DNA of 64,000 nucleotides. Origin: Candidatus Aminicenantota bacterium (GTDB taxonomy: Bacteria > Acidobacteriota > Aminicenantia > Aminicenantales > UBA8522). This document shows, piece after piece, positions 25,389-33,697 of the stretch. The stretch is from the NCBI GenBank assembly GCA_017886205.1, contig JAFNEO010000021.1, forward strand, positions 17,251 through 81,250. The letters are read 5' to 3'. Within the stretch, counting starts at the first letter, position 1; each line of letters opens with the position of its first letter. The notes beneath the pieces are model-generated. The model had not been told where the DNA came from. It saw only the letters and a list, made by a program, of their open reading frames with translations, and searched no databases. Made by a program: the position numbers and the translations under genes.

Positions 25389-26369
25389 ATGGCGGGCCAA
25401 GAAGAAGTGATCTCTCGTGACTTAACCGAAAAGATCATGGTGGCCTGCAACCGGATCAGGTCAGATATCCGTAGAACCCCACTCGAATTCTCTCCGGCCT
25501 TGAGCAGCCTGACGGGAGCCAGAGTCTATATGAAATGGGAAAGCGAGCAGCGGACCGGCTCGTTTAAGTTCCGCGGGGCCTTGAACAAGGTCCGCTCTCT
25601 GTCGCCGGAGGAAAAAAGGAGGGGGGTTGTCTCGGCCTCCACCGGAAACCATGGCCTGGGTGTCAGCCTGGCTGCCGAAATGGAGGGAGTCGGTCTGACT
25701 CTCGTCCTCCCTCAGAACGCGGCCGCAACCAAACGAGAACGACTGGAAAAAGGACGGGCCGAAATCATCATCCACGGAGAGAGTTGCGAGAAGGCCGAGG
25801 TCTGGGCTCGTCAGCTGGCCGGGGAGACGGGGAGGACTTTCATCTCTCCCTATAATGACGAGGGAATCATCGCCGGTCAGGGCACGATTGGCCTGGAGAT
25901 CCTGGAGGACCTTCCGGGCGTCGAAGCGGCACTCGTTCCGGTGGGCGGCGGAGGCCTGATCGCCGGGATCGCCGGTTGCTTCAAGGGGGCTGGCCGGGCG
26001 GTCGAAGTGTACGGCGTCGAGCCTTCCCACTCGGCTGTTATGGCCGCTTCTCTCGCCGCCGGAGACATCGTCGAGATCACCGAAGAGGAGACGATCGCCG
26101 ACGCCGTGGCCGGGGGTCTTGAGCCCGGCTGCATCACCTTCTCGCTGTGCCGCGAGCTTCTCGACGGCATCATCCTCGTTGAAGAGTCGCTGATCAAAAG
26201 GGCCATGTCGCTTCTGCTGGAGCACCATCACAAGATGGTGGAAGGGGCGGGAGCGCTCTCTCTGGCCGGCCTGATTAAGGACTGGGCCCGGCTGGCCGGA
26301 AGGAAAGTGGCGCTCGTGGTGAGCGGCGGCAATATTTCGCCAGAAGTTTTTGAGAAAGCGGTGCGATGA
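25389..26369 (+). CDS. threonine/serine dehydratase-like PLP enzyme, no ACT domain
   Basis: 326 residues, fold-type II PLP enzyme. The PLP lysine is in TGSFKFRGA, the substrate loop STGNHG and the phosphate-binding PVGGGGLIAG follow, and VVSGGNI is near the C-terminus. The length and lack of a C-terminal regulatory domain resemble catabolic threonine dehydratase (TdcB) or serine racemase rather than biosynthetic IlvA. Expected to turn Thr into 2-oxobutyrate, or Ser into pyruvate. Its stop overlaps the start of the substrate-binding lipoprotein gene (ATGA). Confidence 0.85.
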   Translation: MAGQEEVISRDLTEKIMVACNRIRSDIRRTPLEFSPALSSLTGARVYMKWESEQRTGSFKFRGALNKVRSLSPEEKRRGVVSASTGNHGLGVSLAAEMEGVGLTLVLPQNAAATKRERLEKGRAEIIIHGESCEKAEVWARQLAGETGRTFISPYNDEGIIAGQGTIGLEILEDLPGVEAALVPVGGGGLIAGIAGCFKGAGRAVEVYGVEPSHSAVMAASLAAGDIVEITEEETIADAVAGGLEPGCITFSLCRELLDGIILVEESLIKRAMSLLLEHHHKMVEGAGALSLAGLIKDWARLAGRKVALVVSGGNISPEVFEKAVR

Positions 26370-27379
26370 GAAGACCCGTCATCGTCGGCTTCGTTTTTCT
26401 GTTCATCCTGGCCTGGATTTCCGGCAGCTGCAGGAAGCCGGCCGAAAAGCTCTTCACCTTGGGCATTTTCCAGATCACCGACGCCCCGACTCTGAACGAA
26501 GCCCGGAAAGGATTCATTCAGGCCCTGATGGACAACGGCCTGAGGGACGGAGTCAACGTCCGGCTTGTGCTCCGGAACGCCATGGGCGATGTCACCGAAG
26601 CTCGGCGCATTGCCCAGGAGTTTGTCGACCAGAGGGCGGACATGATCATCGCCCTGTCCACGCAGTGCCTCCAGGCGGCCATGATGGCCGCTCCGAGGGT
26701 TCCGGTCATCTTTACCTCGGTAGCTAACCCGCATCTTCTCGGCGTGGGAAGGTCCGCCGAAAACCACGGCCGCAACATTACCGGAGTCGCTTCCACCGCT
26801 CCGATTCAACAGACGCTTACTCTTATCCGCGAAGTGCTTCCCGGCGCCGGAAGGATCGGGACCATCTGGACGCCGGCCGAGCTCAACTCCGAGTACTATC
26901 TCCAGCGGCTGCGGGAAGAAGCGGGGGAGTTGGGGTTCGAGGTGGTCGCCGTGCCCGTGGCCAATGTCAACGAAGTCCTATTGTCCGGGCAGATTCTGCT
27001 CAATAAAAAAGTCGATCTCTTTTTCCCGATCTCCGACAATACGATCAACGCCTCCTTTGAGTCACTGGGCCGACTGGCCAGGGAAAACGCGGTCCCTCTC
27101 TTTGGAGGATTCCCACTTTTTACGCGTCTGGGAGCCTGCGCCGCGATGGGCTGGGACTTTTTCGAAATGGGCTACAAGACTGGTGAGATCGCCACCCGGG
27201 TCAAGAACGGAGAGGATCCCGGCCGCATTCCCATCCAATCAATGAGCCGCGTCCGGCTCCATCTTAACCTGGCGGCGGCCAAGCTGCAGGGCGTGGAGTT
27301 TTCCCCCCAGGTCATCGGGCGGGCCGATGACATCATCGAGCAGGAGGGGGCTCCTGAACAAGGGGAGAACCGAAAGTAA
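26366..27379 (+). CDS. ABC transporter substrate-binding lipoprotein (PF04392/TrpX-like)
   Basis: 337 residues. A signal peptide ends in the lipobox ISGSC (Cys22), so it is probably a lipoprotein. The mature protein follows the ABC_sub_bind fold: FTLGIFQITDAPTLNEARKGF, RRIAQEFVDQRADMIIALST, VPVIFTSVANP, ITGV, and GFPLFTRLGACAAMGWDFFEMGYKTGEIA. Family members often bind aromatic amino acids. Permease and ATPase genes normally lie next door but are absent here. The start ATG overlaps the dehydratase stop, so a link to amino-acid catabolism is inferred. Confidence 0.82.
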   Translation: MRRPVIVGFVFLFILAWISGSCRKPAEKLFTLGIFQITDAPTLNEARKGFIQALMDNGLRDGVNVRLVLRNAMGDVTEARRIAQEFVDQRADMIIALSTQCLQAAMMAAPRVPVIFTSVANPHLLGVGRSAENHGRNITGVASTAPIQQTLTLIREVLPGAGRIGTIWTPAELNSEYYLQRLREEAGELGFEVVAVPVANVNEVLLSGQILLNKKVDLFFPISDNTINASFESLGRLARENAVPLFGGFPLFTRLGACAAMGWDFFEMGYKTGEIATRVKNGEDPGRIPIQSMSRVRLHLNLAAAKLQGVEFSPQVIGRADDIIEQEGAPEQGENRK

Positions 27380-27393
27380 GAACAGTCGGGAGG

Positions 27394-28164
27394 CTAAAAC
27401 AAGAAAAACACTTCCCGTCCCTTCCCTAAGCGCACCGCTTTCCCGAGTGCCGCCTGGGTGAATTCGGAGGCAAGGGCGCAGGCTTCCACCAACGAGCTCC
27501 CCATGACGAGATAGCTGAGCAGGCTCGAAGAAAAGAAGCAGCCGGTGCCGTGGACATCCCCGGGCACCTTTTTGTGGGGGAAAAGATGGAACTTCAGGCC
27601 GTCATAGAGGACGTCCACTACCTCTCGGGCAAGGTGTCCGCCTTTGACCAAGCAGGGCGCGGCGATGCGGTCGACGATCCGGCGGGCGGCCTCTTTCATG
27701 GCCTCCGGTTCTCTCAAGCGGAGGCCGGAGATCAAAGAGGCTTCCTGAAGGTTCGGCGTCAGCAGGGCGATCTTCCCTTTGATCCGGGCGAGATAGGACG
27801 AAACGGCGTCCTTTTCCAGCAGCCACCGGCCCGAGCTCGACTGGAAAACGGGGTCGACAACGATCGGTATTTCCTGGTGCTGAGCCAGGATGCGGCTCAG
27901 TGCCGGGATATTCCCGCGGCAGCCCAGCATGCCCACTTTGATTCCGGATGGAGATACGTCCCGGACGAGCGTTTCATACTGCCTGAGCAGAAACCGGCGG
28001 CCGAGGCAGCGGACGTCCGTGACCCGGCGACTGTTCTGGGCGGTGACAGCAGTTAAAATTCCGGTGCCGAGGAAACCGAAGCGGCGGAAGACCGCGACGT
28101 CCAAAAGAACCCCGGCTCCGGACGAAGGGTCGAATCCGGCGATCGAGAGCAGAACCTTCTCCAT
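27394..28164 (-). CDS. thiD: hydroxymethylpyrimidine/phosphomethylpyrimidine kinase-like protein
   Basis: 256 residues, ribokinase-like fold. Evidence: the N-terminal SIAGFDPSSGAGVLLD motif, TAVTAQNS, IKVGMLG, VVDPVF, LLTPNLQEA and the catalytic anion hole GTGCFFSSSL (Asp at the position before VHGTGC). Phosphorylates HMP/HMP-P for thiamine synthesis. Met-to-Val changes and VHGTGC are within the ThiD range, but pyridoxal kinase activity is also possible. No thi genes neighbour it. ATG 28164 lacks a clear ribosome-binding site; an upstream TTG at 28179 is the alternative. Confidence 0.82.
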   Translation of the reverse strand: MEKVLLSIAGFDPSSGAGVLLDVAVFRRFGFLGTGILTAVTAQNSRRVTDVRCLGRRFLLRQYETLVRDVSPSGIKVGMLGCRGNIPALSRILAQHQEIPIVVDPVFQSSSGRWLLEKDAVSSYLARIKGKIALLTPNLQEASLISGLRLREPEAMKEAARRIVDRIAAPCLVKGGHLAREVVDVLYDGLKFHLFPHKKVPGDVHGTGCFFSSSLLSYLVMGSSLVEACALASEFTQAALGKAVRLGKGREVFFLF

Positions 28165-28255
28165 GGCGAAATCTGTCAATGATACCGATTCTATCCTGGT
28201 ACCGAAAAAGGTCTTTACGGGTTGGCGGGGCTATGTTAGCATATCGCCACGTCCG

Positions 28256-28534
28256 ATGAAAGCCAGGGCTCGTGTCTTTGTTTCCGGCCGCGTACAGGGA
28301 GTTTTCTTCCGCGACCACACCCGGCGTTGGGCGGCCTCTCTGGGTCTCACGGGCTGGGTTAGGAACCTTTTGGACAGCCGGGTTGAGGTCTTGGCCGAAG
28401 GTGAAAAGGAACGCCTGGAAGAGCTGATCGCCCGTCTGAAACAGGGTCCGCCCATGGCTGAGATCGAGAATGTTGAGGTGACCTGGGAGGATTTCCGGGG
28501 CGAGTTCGGGGATTTCCGGATCGCCTGGTCCTAG
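28256..28534 (+). CDS. acyP: acylphosphatase
   Basis: 92 residues, the typical size. The sequence shows the signature GRVQGVFFRDHTRRWA with the catalytic Arg and GWVRNLLDSRVEVLAEG with the catalytic Asn. Hydrolyses acyl phosphates such as acetyl phosphate or carbamoyl phosphate in the cytosol. Divergent from thiD; its 3' end overlaps the end of the next, oppositely oriented gene by 4 bases. The ATG at 28256 is chosen because it gives the standard family N-terminus. Confidence 0.92.
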   Translation: MKARARVFVSGRVQGVFFRDHTRRWAASLGLTGWVRNLLDSRVEVLAEGEKERLEELIARLKQGPPMAEIENVEVTWEDFRGEFGDFRIAWS

Positions 28535-28800
28535 GTTCGGGTTTTCCTCTGCTTCAAGAACTTCTGCCGGCATTCCTGGGAACAGAAGTAATAGTCCTTC
28601 CCTTCCGCCTTTTCCAGGATCGCCTCTTCCCTGGGAAGATAGGTATTGCAGGTTTCATCCTTGACCATGACGCCCGAGGGCTCCGGGCGGTTTGTGTTGC
28701 GCCGGGCGGGACGGCGCGGCGACAAGAAAAGCCGGAGAAAGAGGTAGATGACATAGGCGACGACGAGATAGAAAATAAGTCGGAAAAGACCGGGGATCAC
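28531..28800 (-). CDS. small membrane-anchored TRASH-like metal-binding protein (PP0621-type)
   Basis: 89 residues: one N-terminal membrane helix (about 4-27), a basic linker, then a single metal-binding unit. Cys of ETCNTYLP and the two Cys of YYFCSQEC form a TRASH/YHS-like site (DETC ... FCSQECRQKFL). Proteins of this type are annotated as PP0621 family and probably bind a transition metal at the membrane. Role unknown. Tail-to-tail with acylphosphatase. Confidence 0.72.
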   Translation of the reverse strand: MIPGLFRLIFYLVVAYVIYLFLRLFLSPRRPARRNTNRPEPSGVMVKDETCNTYLPREEAILEKAEGKDYYFCSQECRQKFLKQRKTRT

Positions 28801-28853
28801 CTTTCGAATGTAGCCGAATCAGAGGTTGCTGTCAACGTGCCGGGACCCACTCC

Positions 28854-28882
28854 TTGCGTGCCGGACGGGACAGCGCTACAAT
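28854..28882 (+). promoter_or_regulatory. promoter of the VWA protein gene
   Basis: TTGCGT (28854-28859), a 17-base spacer and TACAAT (28877-28882), giving a start about 13 bases before the ATG at 28903. The -10 is good and the -35 weak. Confidence 0.45.
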
Positions 28883-28902
28883 AGAGGCATAGCCCAGGGA
28901 AA

Positions 28903-30576
28903 ATGAAAACGTTTCTCTCTTCGGCAGCCGCCCTCTTGTTCATTCTGCAAGTGTCCACATCTCCCGGGGTACCTGTGCCTCCAGGCCAGGAACAGCAGGT
29001 CAAGGACGAACTCCGCTACGAAGTCGCCGTCACCCTGAAGCTCGTCCAGGTCTTTGTCGTTGACAAGAAGGGAAATCCTGTCCTGGACCTCCGGAAAGAG
29101 GATTTCCTCATCCATGACAACGGAAGGATCCAGACGATCAGCGAGTTCGAACGGCACGCTTTGAAGCTCCCCTCTCTGGAACCCGAGTCCCCGCCGCTGA
29201 GCCTCGAGGCCACTCCTCTCCAGCCCCCTCGAGACCTGATGCCGCGCAAGTTCATTTTTCTTTTTGATTTCGCCTACAACAACCCCAAAGGCGTCGTCAA
29301 GGCCAAGGAAGCAGCCCTTCATTTTATCGACACGCAGCTCCGGCCTACGGATGAGGTCGGTGTCCTCTCCTATTCCGGCATAGGAGGCCTGCAGCTTTGG
29401 GAGTATCTGACCTCCGACCACCCGAAGGTGCGGGACGTCGTCGAAGCGTTCGGTCTGAAGAAGGTCTCGGGCCGGGTGGACAACCTCCAGGAAAAGTATT
29501 ACGAGGCGGTCACCGGGCAGAACCCGGCCGACGCCGCCGGCTGGGGCAAGGCCACTCTCCGGGGAAATGAAAGAAGACTCCCCGATATGGGCGCCAAGCC
29601 AGACCTCGAGGGAAAACCGGACATGAAACAGTGGGTGTTCGCGGAGAAAGGGGAGCTGCATGCCCTGATGTTTGCCGACCGCCTCAAGGACCTGGCGCTG
29701 GCTCTGCGCTACGTGCCGGGGCAAAAGAGCGTCGTTTTTCTCTCCTCGGGGGTCCCTTATTCCCTCATTTACGGAATCCAGGCTCCTTACGGCGACGGAC
29801 GTTTTGGCAGCTTCGGCGAGTCCCTTCTCAAGCAGAGATACGAAGACATGCTCAAGGAACTGGCCGCTTCGAATTGCATCGTCTACGCGCTGGACACAGA
29901 AGAGATCGGAGCGAGCCTCAAAAAAGACCTCAAGACCATGGGCGTCTTCACCCTCCAGAAGATCACCAGCGCCACCGGCGGCAAATATTTCGGGAACATC
30001 AACCAGTATGAGAAACACATAGAGAAGATCCAGAACCTGACCGGCTGCTATTATGTCCTAGGTTATTCCATCGATGAGAAGTGGGACGGCGCCTTCCATC
30101 AACTCATAGTCGAGGTGGTCCGGCCCGGATGCGAGGTCCATGCCCAGAAGGGATATTACAGCCCCAAGCCGTTCCGTGAATACAGCGAACTCGAGAAGAT
30201 GCTCCATCTCGTCGACCTGGCCTTGAACGAAGACCCCGTCTTCCAGGTCCCGATCCGCATTCCCGTGGCCACACTGCCCTGTCCTGCTGACAAGAAGGTC
30301 AACCTCTGCCTCGCCGCCGAACTCCCTCTTGAAAAGATCCAGGAAGTCCTTCAGGGCAAATTCGAGATCGTCAGTATCGTTTTCGATGACAGGGGTAACA
30401 CGGTGGAGCTCAAGCGGGAAGTTAAGACAGCCGCAGAATTCCCAAAAGAGAACGTCATTCACCAGGCTAATTTTAGGCTCGCTCCGGGGAAGTATGAATG
30501 CCGCGTGATCATCCGGAACCTGGAGACGGGTAGGGGAGCGGTCGGGGGGACATCGGTCATCATCGATAATGAATGA
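28903..30576 (+). CDS. VWFA-related domain protein of the acidobacterial type
   Basis: 557 residues. A signal peptide (about 1-25) is followed by the TIGR03436 layout: a VTLKLVQVFVVDKKGNPVLDLRKEDFLIHDNG entry module and then the VWA fold. The metal site is degenerate (LFDFAYNN instead of DxSxS), as often seen in this group. Conserved segments SVVFLSSGV and YYVLGYSIDEKWDGAFHQLIVEV, followed by a GYYSP turn, are present. An extra C-terminal beta region of about 130 residues follows. Exported; function unknown. The family is a hallmark of Acidobacteriota. Confidence 0.82.
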   Translation: MKTFLSSAAALLFILQVSTSPGVPVPPGQEQQVKDELRYEVAVTLKLVQVFVVDKKGNPVLDLRKEDFLIHDNGRIQTISEFERHALKLPSLEPESPPLSLEATPLQPPRDLMPRKFIFLFDFAYNNPKGVVKAKEAALHFIDTQLRPTDEVGVLSYSGIGGLQLWEYLTSDHPKVRDVVEAFGLKKVSGRVDNLQEKYYEAVTGQNPADAAGWGKATLRGNERRLPDMGAKPDLEGKPDMKQWVFAEKGELHALMFADRLKDLALALRYVPGQKSVVFLSSGVPYSLIYGIQAPYGDGRFGSFGESLLKQRYEDMLKELAASNCIVYALDTEEIGASLKKDLKTMGVFTLQKITSATGGKYFGNINQYEKHIEKIQNLTGCYYVLGYSIDEKWDGAFHQLIVEVVRPGCEVHAQKGYYSPKPFREYSELEKMLHLVDLALNEDPVFQVPIRIPVATLPCPADKKVNLCLAAELPLEKIQEVLQGKFEIVSIVFDDRGNTVELKREVKTAAEFPKENVIHQANFRLAPGKYECRVIIRNLETGRGAVGGTSVIIDNE

Positions 30577-30592
30577 GGCGAAAATAACCCTC

Positions 30593-30621
30593 TTGATTCT
30601 GGCTCCCCTTAAAAGTAAGAT
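30593..30621 (+). promoter_or_regulatory. promoter of the acyl-CoA dehydrogenase-meaB-mce operon
   Basis: TTGATT (30593-30598), a 17-base spacer and TAAGAT (30616-30621). The predicted start leaves a leader of roughly 25 bases containing AAGGAGGAGAG before the ATG at 30654. Confidence 0.5.
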
Positions 30622-30653
30622 GGGAAAAGCGCTCGGACAAGGAGGAGAGGTCT

Positions 30654-31799
30654 ATGGATTTCATGTTTTCTGATGATCAACTGAGCCTCAAGGAAACGAT
30701 CCGCAATTTCGCCCAGAAAGAGATCCAGCCGCTCATCAAGGAGTTCGATGAGAAGGGCACGTGGCCCGATGTCTTGACCAAGAAACTGGCCGACCTGGGG
30801 CTCCTGGGCATCATCATCCCACCCGAATACTCCGGCTGCGGATATTCCAACATCGACTATGTCCTCATCCTGGAGGAAATATCCAAGGTTGACCCTTCCG
30901 TCGGGCTGGTCGTGGCCGCTCACAACTCCCTCTGCTCGAACCACCTCAACCTCTTCGGGACGCCGGCCCAGAAGGACAAATACCTGACCCGGCTGGCTTC
31001 GGGCCAGACCCTCGGCGCCTGGGCACTGACCGAGTCGGGAGCCGGCTCCGATGCTGCCGCCATGAAGTCGCGGGCGGAGAAGAAGGGCGATCACTGGCTG
31101 CTCAACGGGACCAAGCTCTTCATCACCAACGGCTCTCTCGCCGAAATCTGTGTCGTCATGGCGGTTACCGACCCGGCCAAAGGCAGGAACGGCATGTCGG
31201 CCTTCATCCTGGAAAAAGGCATGCCGGGATTCCGGCCGGGAAAGAAGGAGGACAAGCTGGGGATTCGGGCGTCCGATACCTCTGAGCTCATCTTCGAAGA
31301 CGTCCAGGTCCCGGCCGAGAACCTGCTTGGCAAGGAGAATGACGGCTACCGCGGGGCCATGGCCATCCTCGACGGCGGCCGGGTGAGCATCGCCGGCTTT
31401 TCTTTGGGGGTTGCGGCCGGCGCGCTGGAAGCCGCCCTGAAATACGCCAAGGAACGGGTCCAATTCAACCAGCCGATCGCCAATTTCCAGGCCATCCAAT
31501 GGATGCTGGCCGACGGTTTTACCGAGCTCGATGCGGCGCGCCTGCTGACCTACCGTGCCGCCTTCCTTGAAGACCAGGGCAAAAAGATTCCCAAGGAATC
31601 GGCCATGGCCAAACTTTTTGCTTCGGAGCTCGCTGTCCGGGCGTCCTCGAACGCCGTCCAAATCCTCGCCGGGTATGGCTTCACCAAGGACTACCCCGTC
31701 GAAAAATTCTACCGGGATTCCAAGCTGGGAACGATCGGCGAGGGGACCTCCGAAATCCAGCGCTGGATCATCGCCCAGAAGGTCCTGTCGGAGTACTGA
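30654..31799 (+). CDS. acyl-CoA dehydrogenase
   Basis: 381 residues, the standard length of short/medium-chain acyl-CoA dehydrogenases. Evidence: ALTESGAGSDAAAMKSRA and FITNGSLA (FAD site), and the C-terminal IGEGTSEIQRWIIA with the catalytic base Glu of the medium-chain type. Introduces a trans-2 double bond in an acyl-CoA and passes electrons to ETF. Being first in an operon with meaB and methylmalonyl-CoA epimerase, it may serve branched-chain or odd-chain acyl-CoA breakdown leading to propionyl-CoA. A strong AAGGAGGAG lies upstream. Confidence 0.92.
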   Translation: MDFMFSDDQLSLKETIRNFAQKEIQPLIKEFDEKGTWPDVLTKKLADLGLLGIIIPPEYSGCGYSNIDYVLILEEISKVDPSVGLVVAAHNSLCSNHLNLFGTPAQKDKYLTRLASGQTLGAWALTESGAGSDAAAMKSRAEKKGDHWLLNGTKLFITNGSLAEICVVMAVTDPAKGRNGMSAFILEKGMPGFRPGKKEDKLGIRASDTSELIFEDVQVPAENLLGKENDGYRGAMAILDGGRVSIAGFSLGVAAGALEAALKYAKERVQFNQPIANFQAIQWMLADGFTELDAARLLTYRAAFLEDQGKKIPKESAMAKLFASELAVRASSNAVQILAGYGFTKDYPVEKFYRDSKLGTIGEGTSEIQRWIIAQKVLSEY

Positions 31800-31804
31800 G
31801 GGAC

Positions 31805-32734
31805 TTGATCAAAGAGATAAGGCGAGGGAACGCCCGGGCCATCGCCAAGGCCATCTCGCTCGTCGAGAATAATTCGGCCGCCGCCCAGCGGCTGATGCGC
31901 CAGGTCTTCACCTTTCGAAAAGACGCCGTTGTGCTGGGAATAACGGGAGCGCCGGGAACGGGGAAGAGCACACTGGTCGATCAGCTCATCGGCCGGCTTC
32001 GCGCGGCAGGGCGCAAAATCGGGATCGTGGCCGTCGACCCGTCATCTCCGTTCAGCGGCGGGGCCATCCTCGGGGACCGGATCCGGATGATGCGACACAG
32101 CGTCGACGCCGATGTCTTCATCCGCAGCATGGCCACCCGCGGCCATCTCGGCGGCCTGGCCAAGGCTACCGGCGAGGCCATCGCCATTCTCGAAGCGGCC
32201 GGCAAGGACTATATCCTCGTCGAGACGGTCGGAGTGGGCCAGGACGAAGTGGAAGTCGTCAAACTGGCCGACCTCGTCCTCGTTGTCCTCACTCCCGACG
32301 CAGGCGACGAGATCCAGGCCTTCAAGGCCGGGATCATGGAGATTGCCGATATCTTCGTCATCAACAAGGCCGATCATCCCGGCGCCGAGAAGATGGAGCG
32401 CCAGCTCCGGGCCATGCTGGACCTGGGGCTCCCGGACAAAGACAAGCCGCCTGTGATCAAGGCCGTAGCCACTAAAGGACAGGGGGTGGACGGGATGTTA
32501 TCCGAGGTCGACCGCCTGATGGGGAAGCGAGACCTGCGCGTGCAGGAGGTCCGGAGGAAACGGCTTATCGCCTGGATGCTGCGGGACGTGATCCGGGAAA
32601 AGATCGACCAGCTCATCAGCCGGGACATCCCGGATTCCGTTTTTGAAGAGTACGTGGACCAGATCTACCACCGCCGGACCGATCCCTATACCGTAGCCGA
32701 CAGACTCATCGCCTGCCTGAAGGAGAAGGGATGA
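31805..32734 (+). CDS. meaB: methylmalonyl-CoA mutase-associated GTPase MeaB
   Basis: 309 residues, G3E-family GTPase that guards loading and repair of the B12 cofactor of methylmalonyl-CoA mutase. The P-loop GAPGTGKST is at 48-56; AVDPSSPFSGGAILGDRIRM, the ETVGVGQDEVEV switch and VINKAD are all diagnostic. The start is TTG 31805, only 5 bases after the previous stop; the next in-frame ATG would cut into the conserved N-terminal helices. The mutase subunits are not in this window. Confidence 0.92.
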   Translation: MIKEIRRGNARAIAKAISLVENNSAAAQRLMRQVFTFRKDAVVLGITGAPGTGKSTLVDQLIGRLRAAGRKIGIVAVDPSSPFSGGAILGDRIRMMRHSVDADVFIRSMATRGHLGGLAKATGEAIAILEAAGKDYILVETVGVGQDEVEVVKLADLVLVVLTPDAGDEIQAFKAGIMEIADIFVINKADHPGAEKMERQLRAMLDLGLPDKDKPPVIKAVATKGQGVDGMLSEVDRLMGKRDLRVQEVRRKRLIAWMLRDVIREKIDQLISRDIPDSVFEEYVDQIYHRRTDPYTVADRLIACLKEKG

Positions 32735-33159
32735 AGGTCAAGGGAGTCCACCATATCGGGATCGCCGTCCGCGACCTGGAAGAGAGCCTGAAAAGATGGT
32801 CGGCCCTGTTCGCCGCCGAGCCGGGCCCGATCGAGGAGATCCCGGAAAGGGGGGTGCGTCTTGCCCATCTCCGCTTCGCCGAAGGCCCCGAGATCGAGCT
32901 GGTTGCGCCGCTCGGCGCTGCCTCTCCGGTCGCCAAGTTCCTGGAATCTCGAGGCGAGGGCATCCAACATTTCACTCTCGAGGTGGACGATATCGAAACG
33001 GCGATGGACGAACTCAGCCGGGCCGGCCTTGGATTTGTGTCAGACACACCTCAGACTGGGGCGGGGGGAGTCCTCGTTGCCTTTGTTCATCCGCGAAGCC
33101 TGAACGGGGCCCTTGTGGAAATCAGGCAGGGTCGAAAGTCCGGCGCCAAGAAGAGCTAG
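32731..33159 (+). CDS. mce: methylmalonyl-CoA epimerase
   Basis: 142 residues, VOC superfamily. The metal ligands are visible: His in VHHIGIAVRD, Gln/His in IQHFTLEVDDI and Glu in GALVEIRQ. Converts (S)- to (R)-methylmalonyl-CoA for the mutase. The ATG overlaps the meaB stop (ATGA), so it is translationally coupled. Convergent with the flavodoxin gene, with a 4-base overlap at the ends. Confidence 0.9.
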   Translation: MKVKGVHHIGIAVRDLEESLKRWSALFAAEPGPIEEIPERGVRLAHLRFAEGPEIELVAPLGAASPVAKFLESRGEGIQHFTLEVDDIETAMDELSRAGLGFVSDTPQTGAGGVLVAFVHPRSLNGALVEIRQGRKSGAKKS

Positions 33160-33659
33160 CCCCGCTGACGGCTGATCGTCAGCGCCCAGCGGGCGAAAGC
33201 CCTGGCCTCTTCGAGATCGTGTTCGTTGGGGTGAGTGCTGGCCGAGGCCGCCATGTCCACCCAGGCCTCGTGCTCCGGAGAGCGGCTCAAGACTTCAAGT
33301 GCCTGCGCCGAAACTTTGCCCCGGCAGGAAAACGTGGAGATCAGCTTCGCCTGGGAGGAGACCACGACGGCATGCTCGATCGCTTCCCTGGAAAGGCGGC
33401 TGCCGGTCAGCGAGCCGTGGGTCGAAAAGAGGGCAATCTTCTTGCCCTTGGGGATACTCTGGAGGAACTTCTCTGCCTTATACGGAACGCTATGCGATTG
33501 AACGGGGAAGCCGGCGAAGATCAGGTCGTATTCGGCCAGGCTCTGGACGTCGGCCATAGGCTTGATGGTCTTGCGCTGGGGCAGCGCCTCGAAGATGGCT
33601 TCGGCGATCTTTTTGGTGTTCCCGGTAAGGCTGTAATAGGCGACCAAGATGTTGGACAT
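33156..33659 (-). CDS. flavodoxin-like protein
   Basis: 167 residues. The FMN phosphate loop YSLTGNTKKIAEAI is at residues 9-22; IFAGFPVQSHSVPYK and IALFSTHGSLTGS are the other FMN-contact loops. The C-terminal third is helical and charged. A cytosolic FMN electron carrier or flavodoxin-type reductase partner; its redox partner is not evident from the neighbours. Confidence 0.8.
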   Translation of the reverse strand: MSNILVAYYSLTGNTKKIAEAIFEALPQRKTIKPMADVQSLAEYDLIFAGFPVQSHSVPYKAEKFLQSIPKGKKIALFSTHGSLTGSRLSREAIEHAVVVSSQAKLISTFSCRGKVSAQALEVLSRSPEHEAWVDMAASASTHPNEHDLEEARAFARWALTISRQRG

Positions 33660-33697
33660 GGCGCTATTCTTCCATAGTCAGCGGGAAAATTCTAGCC

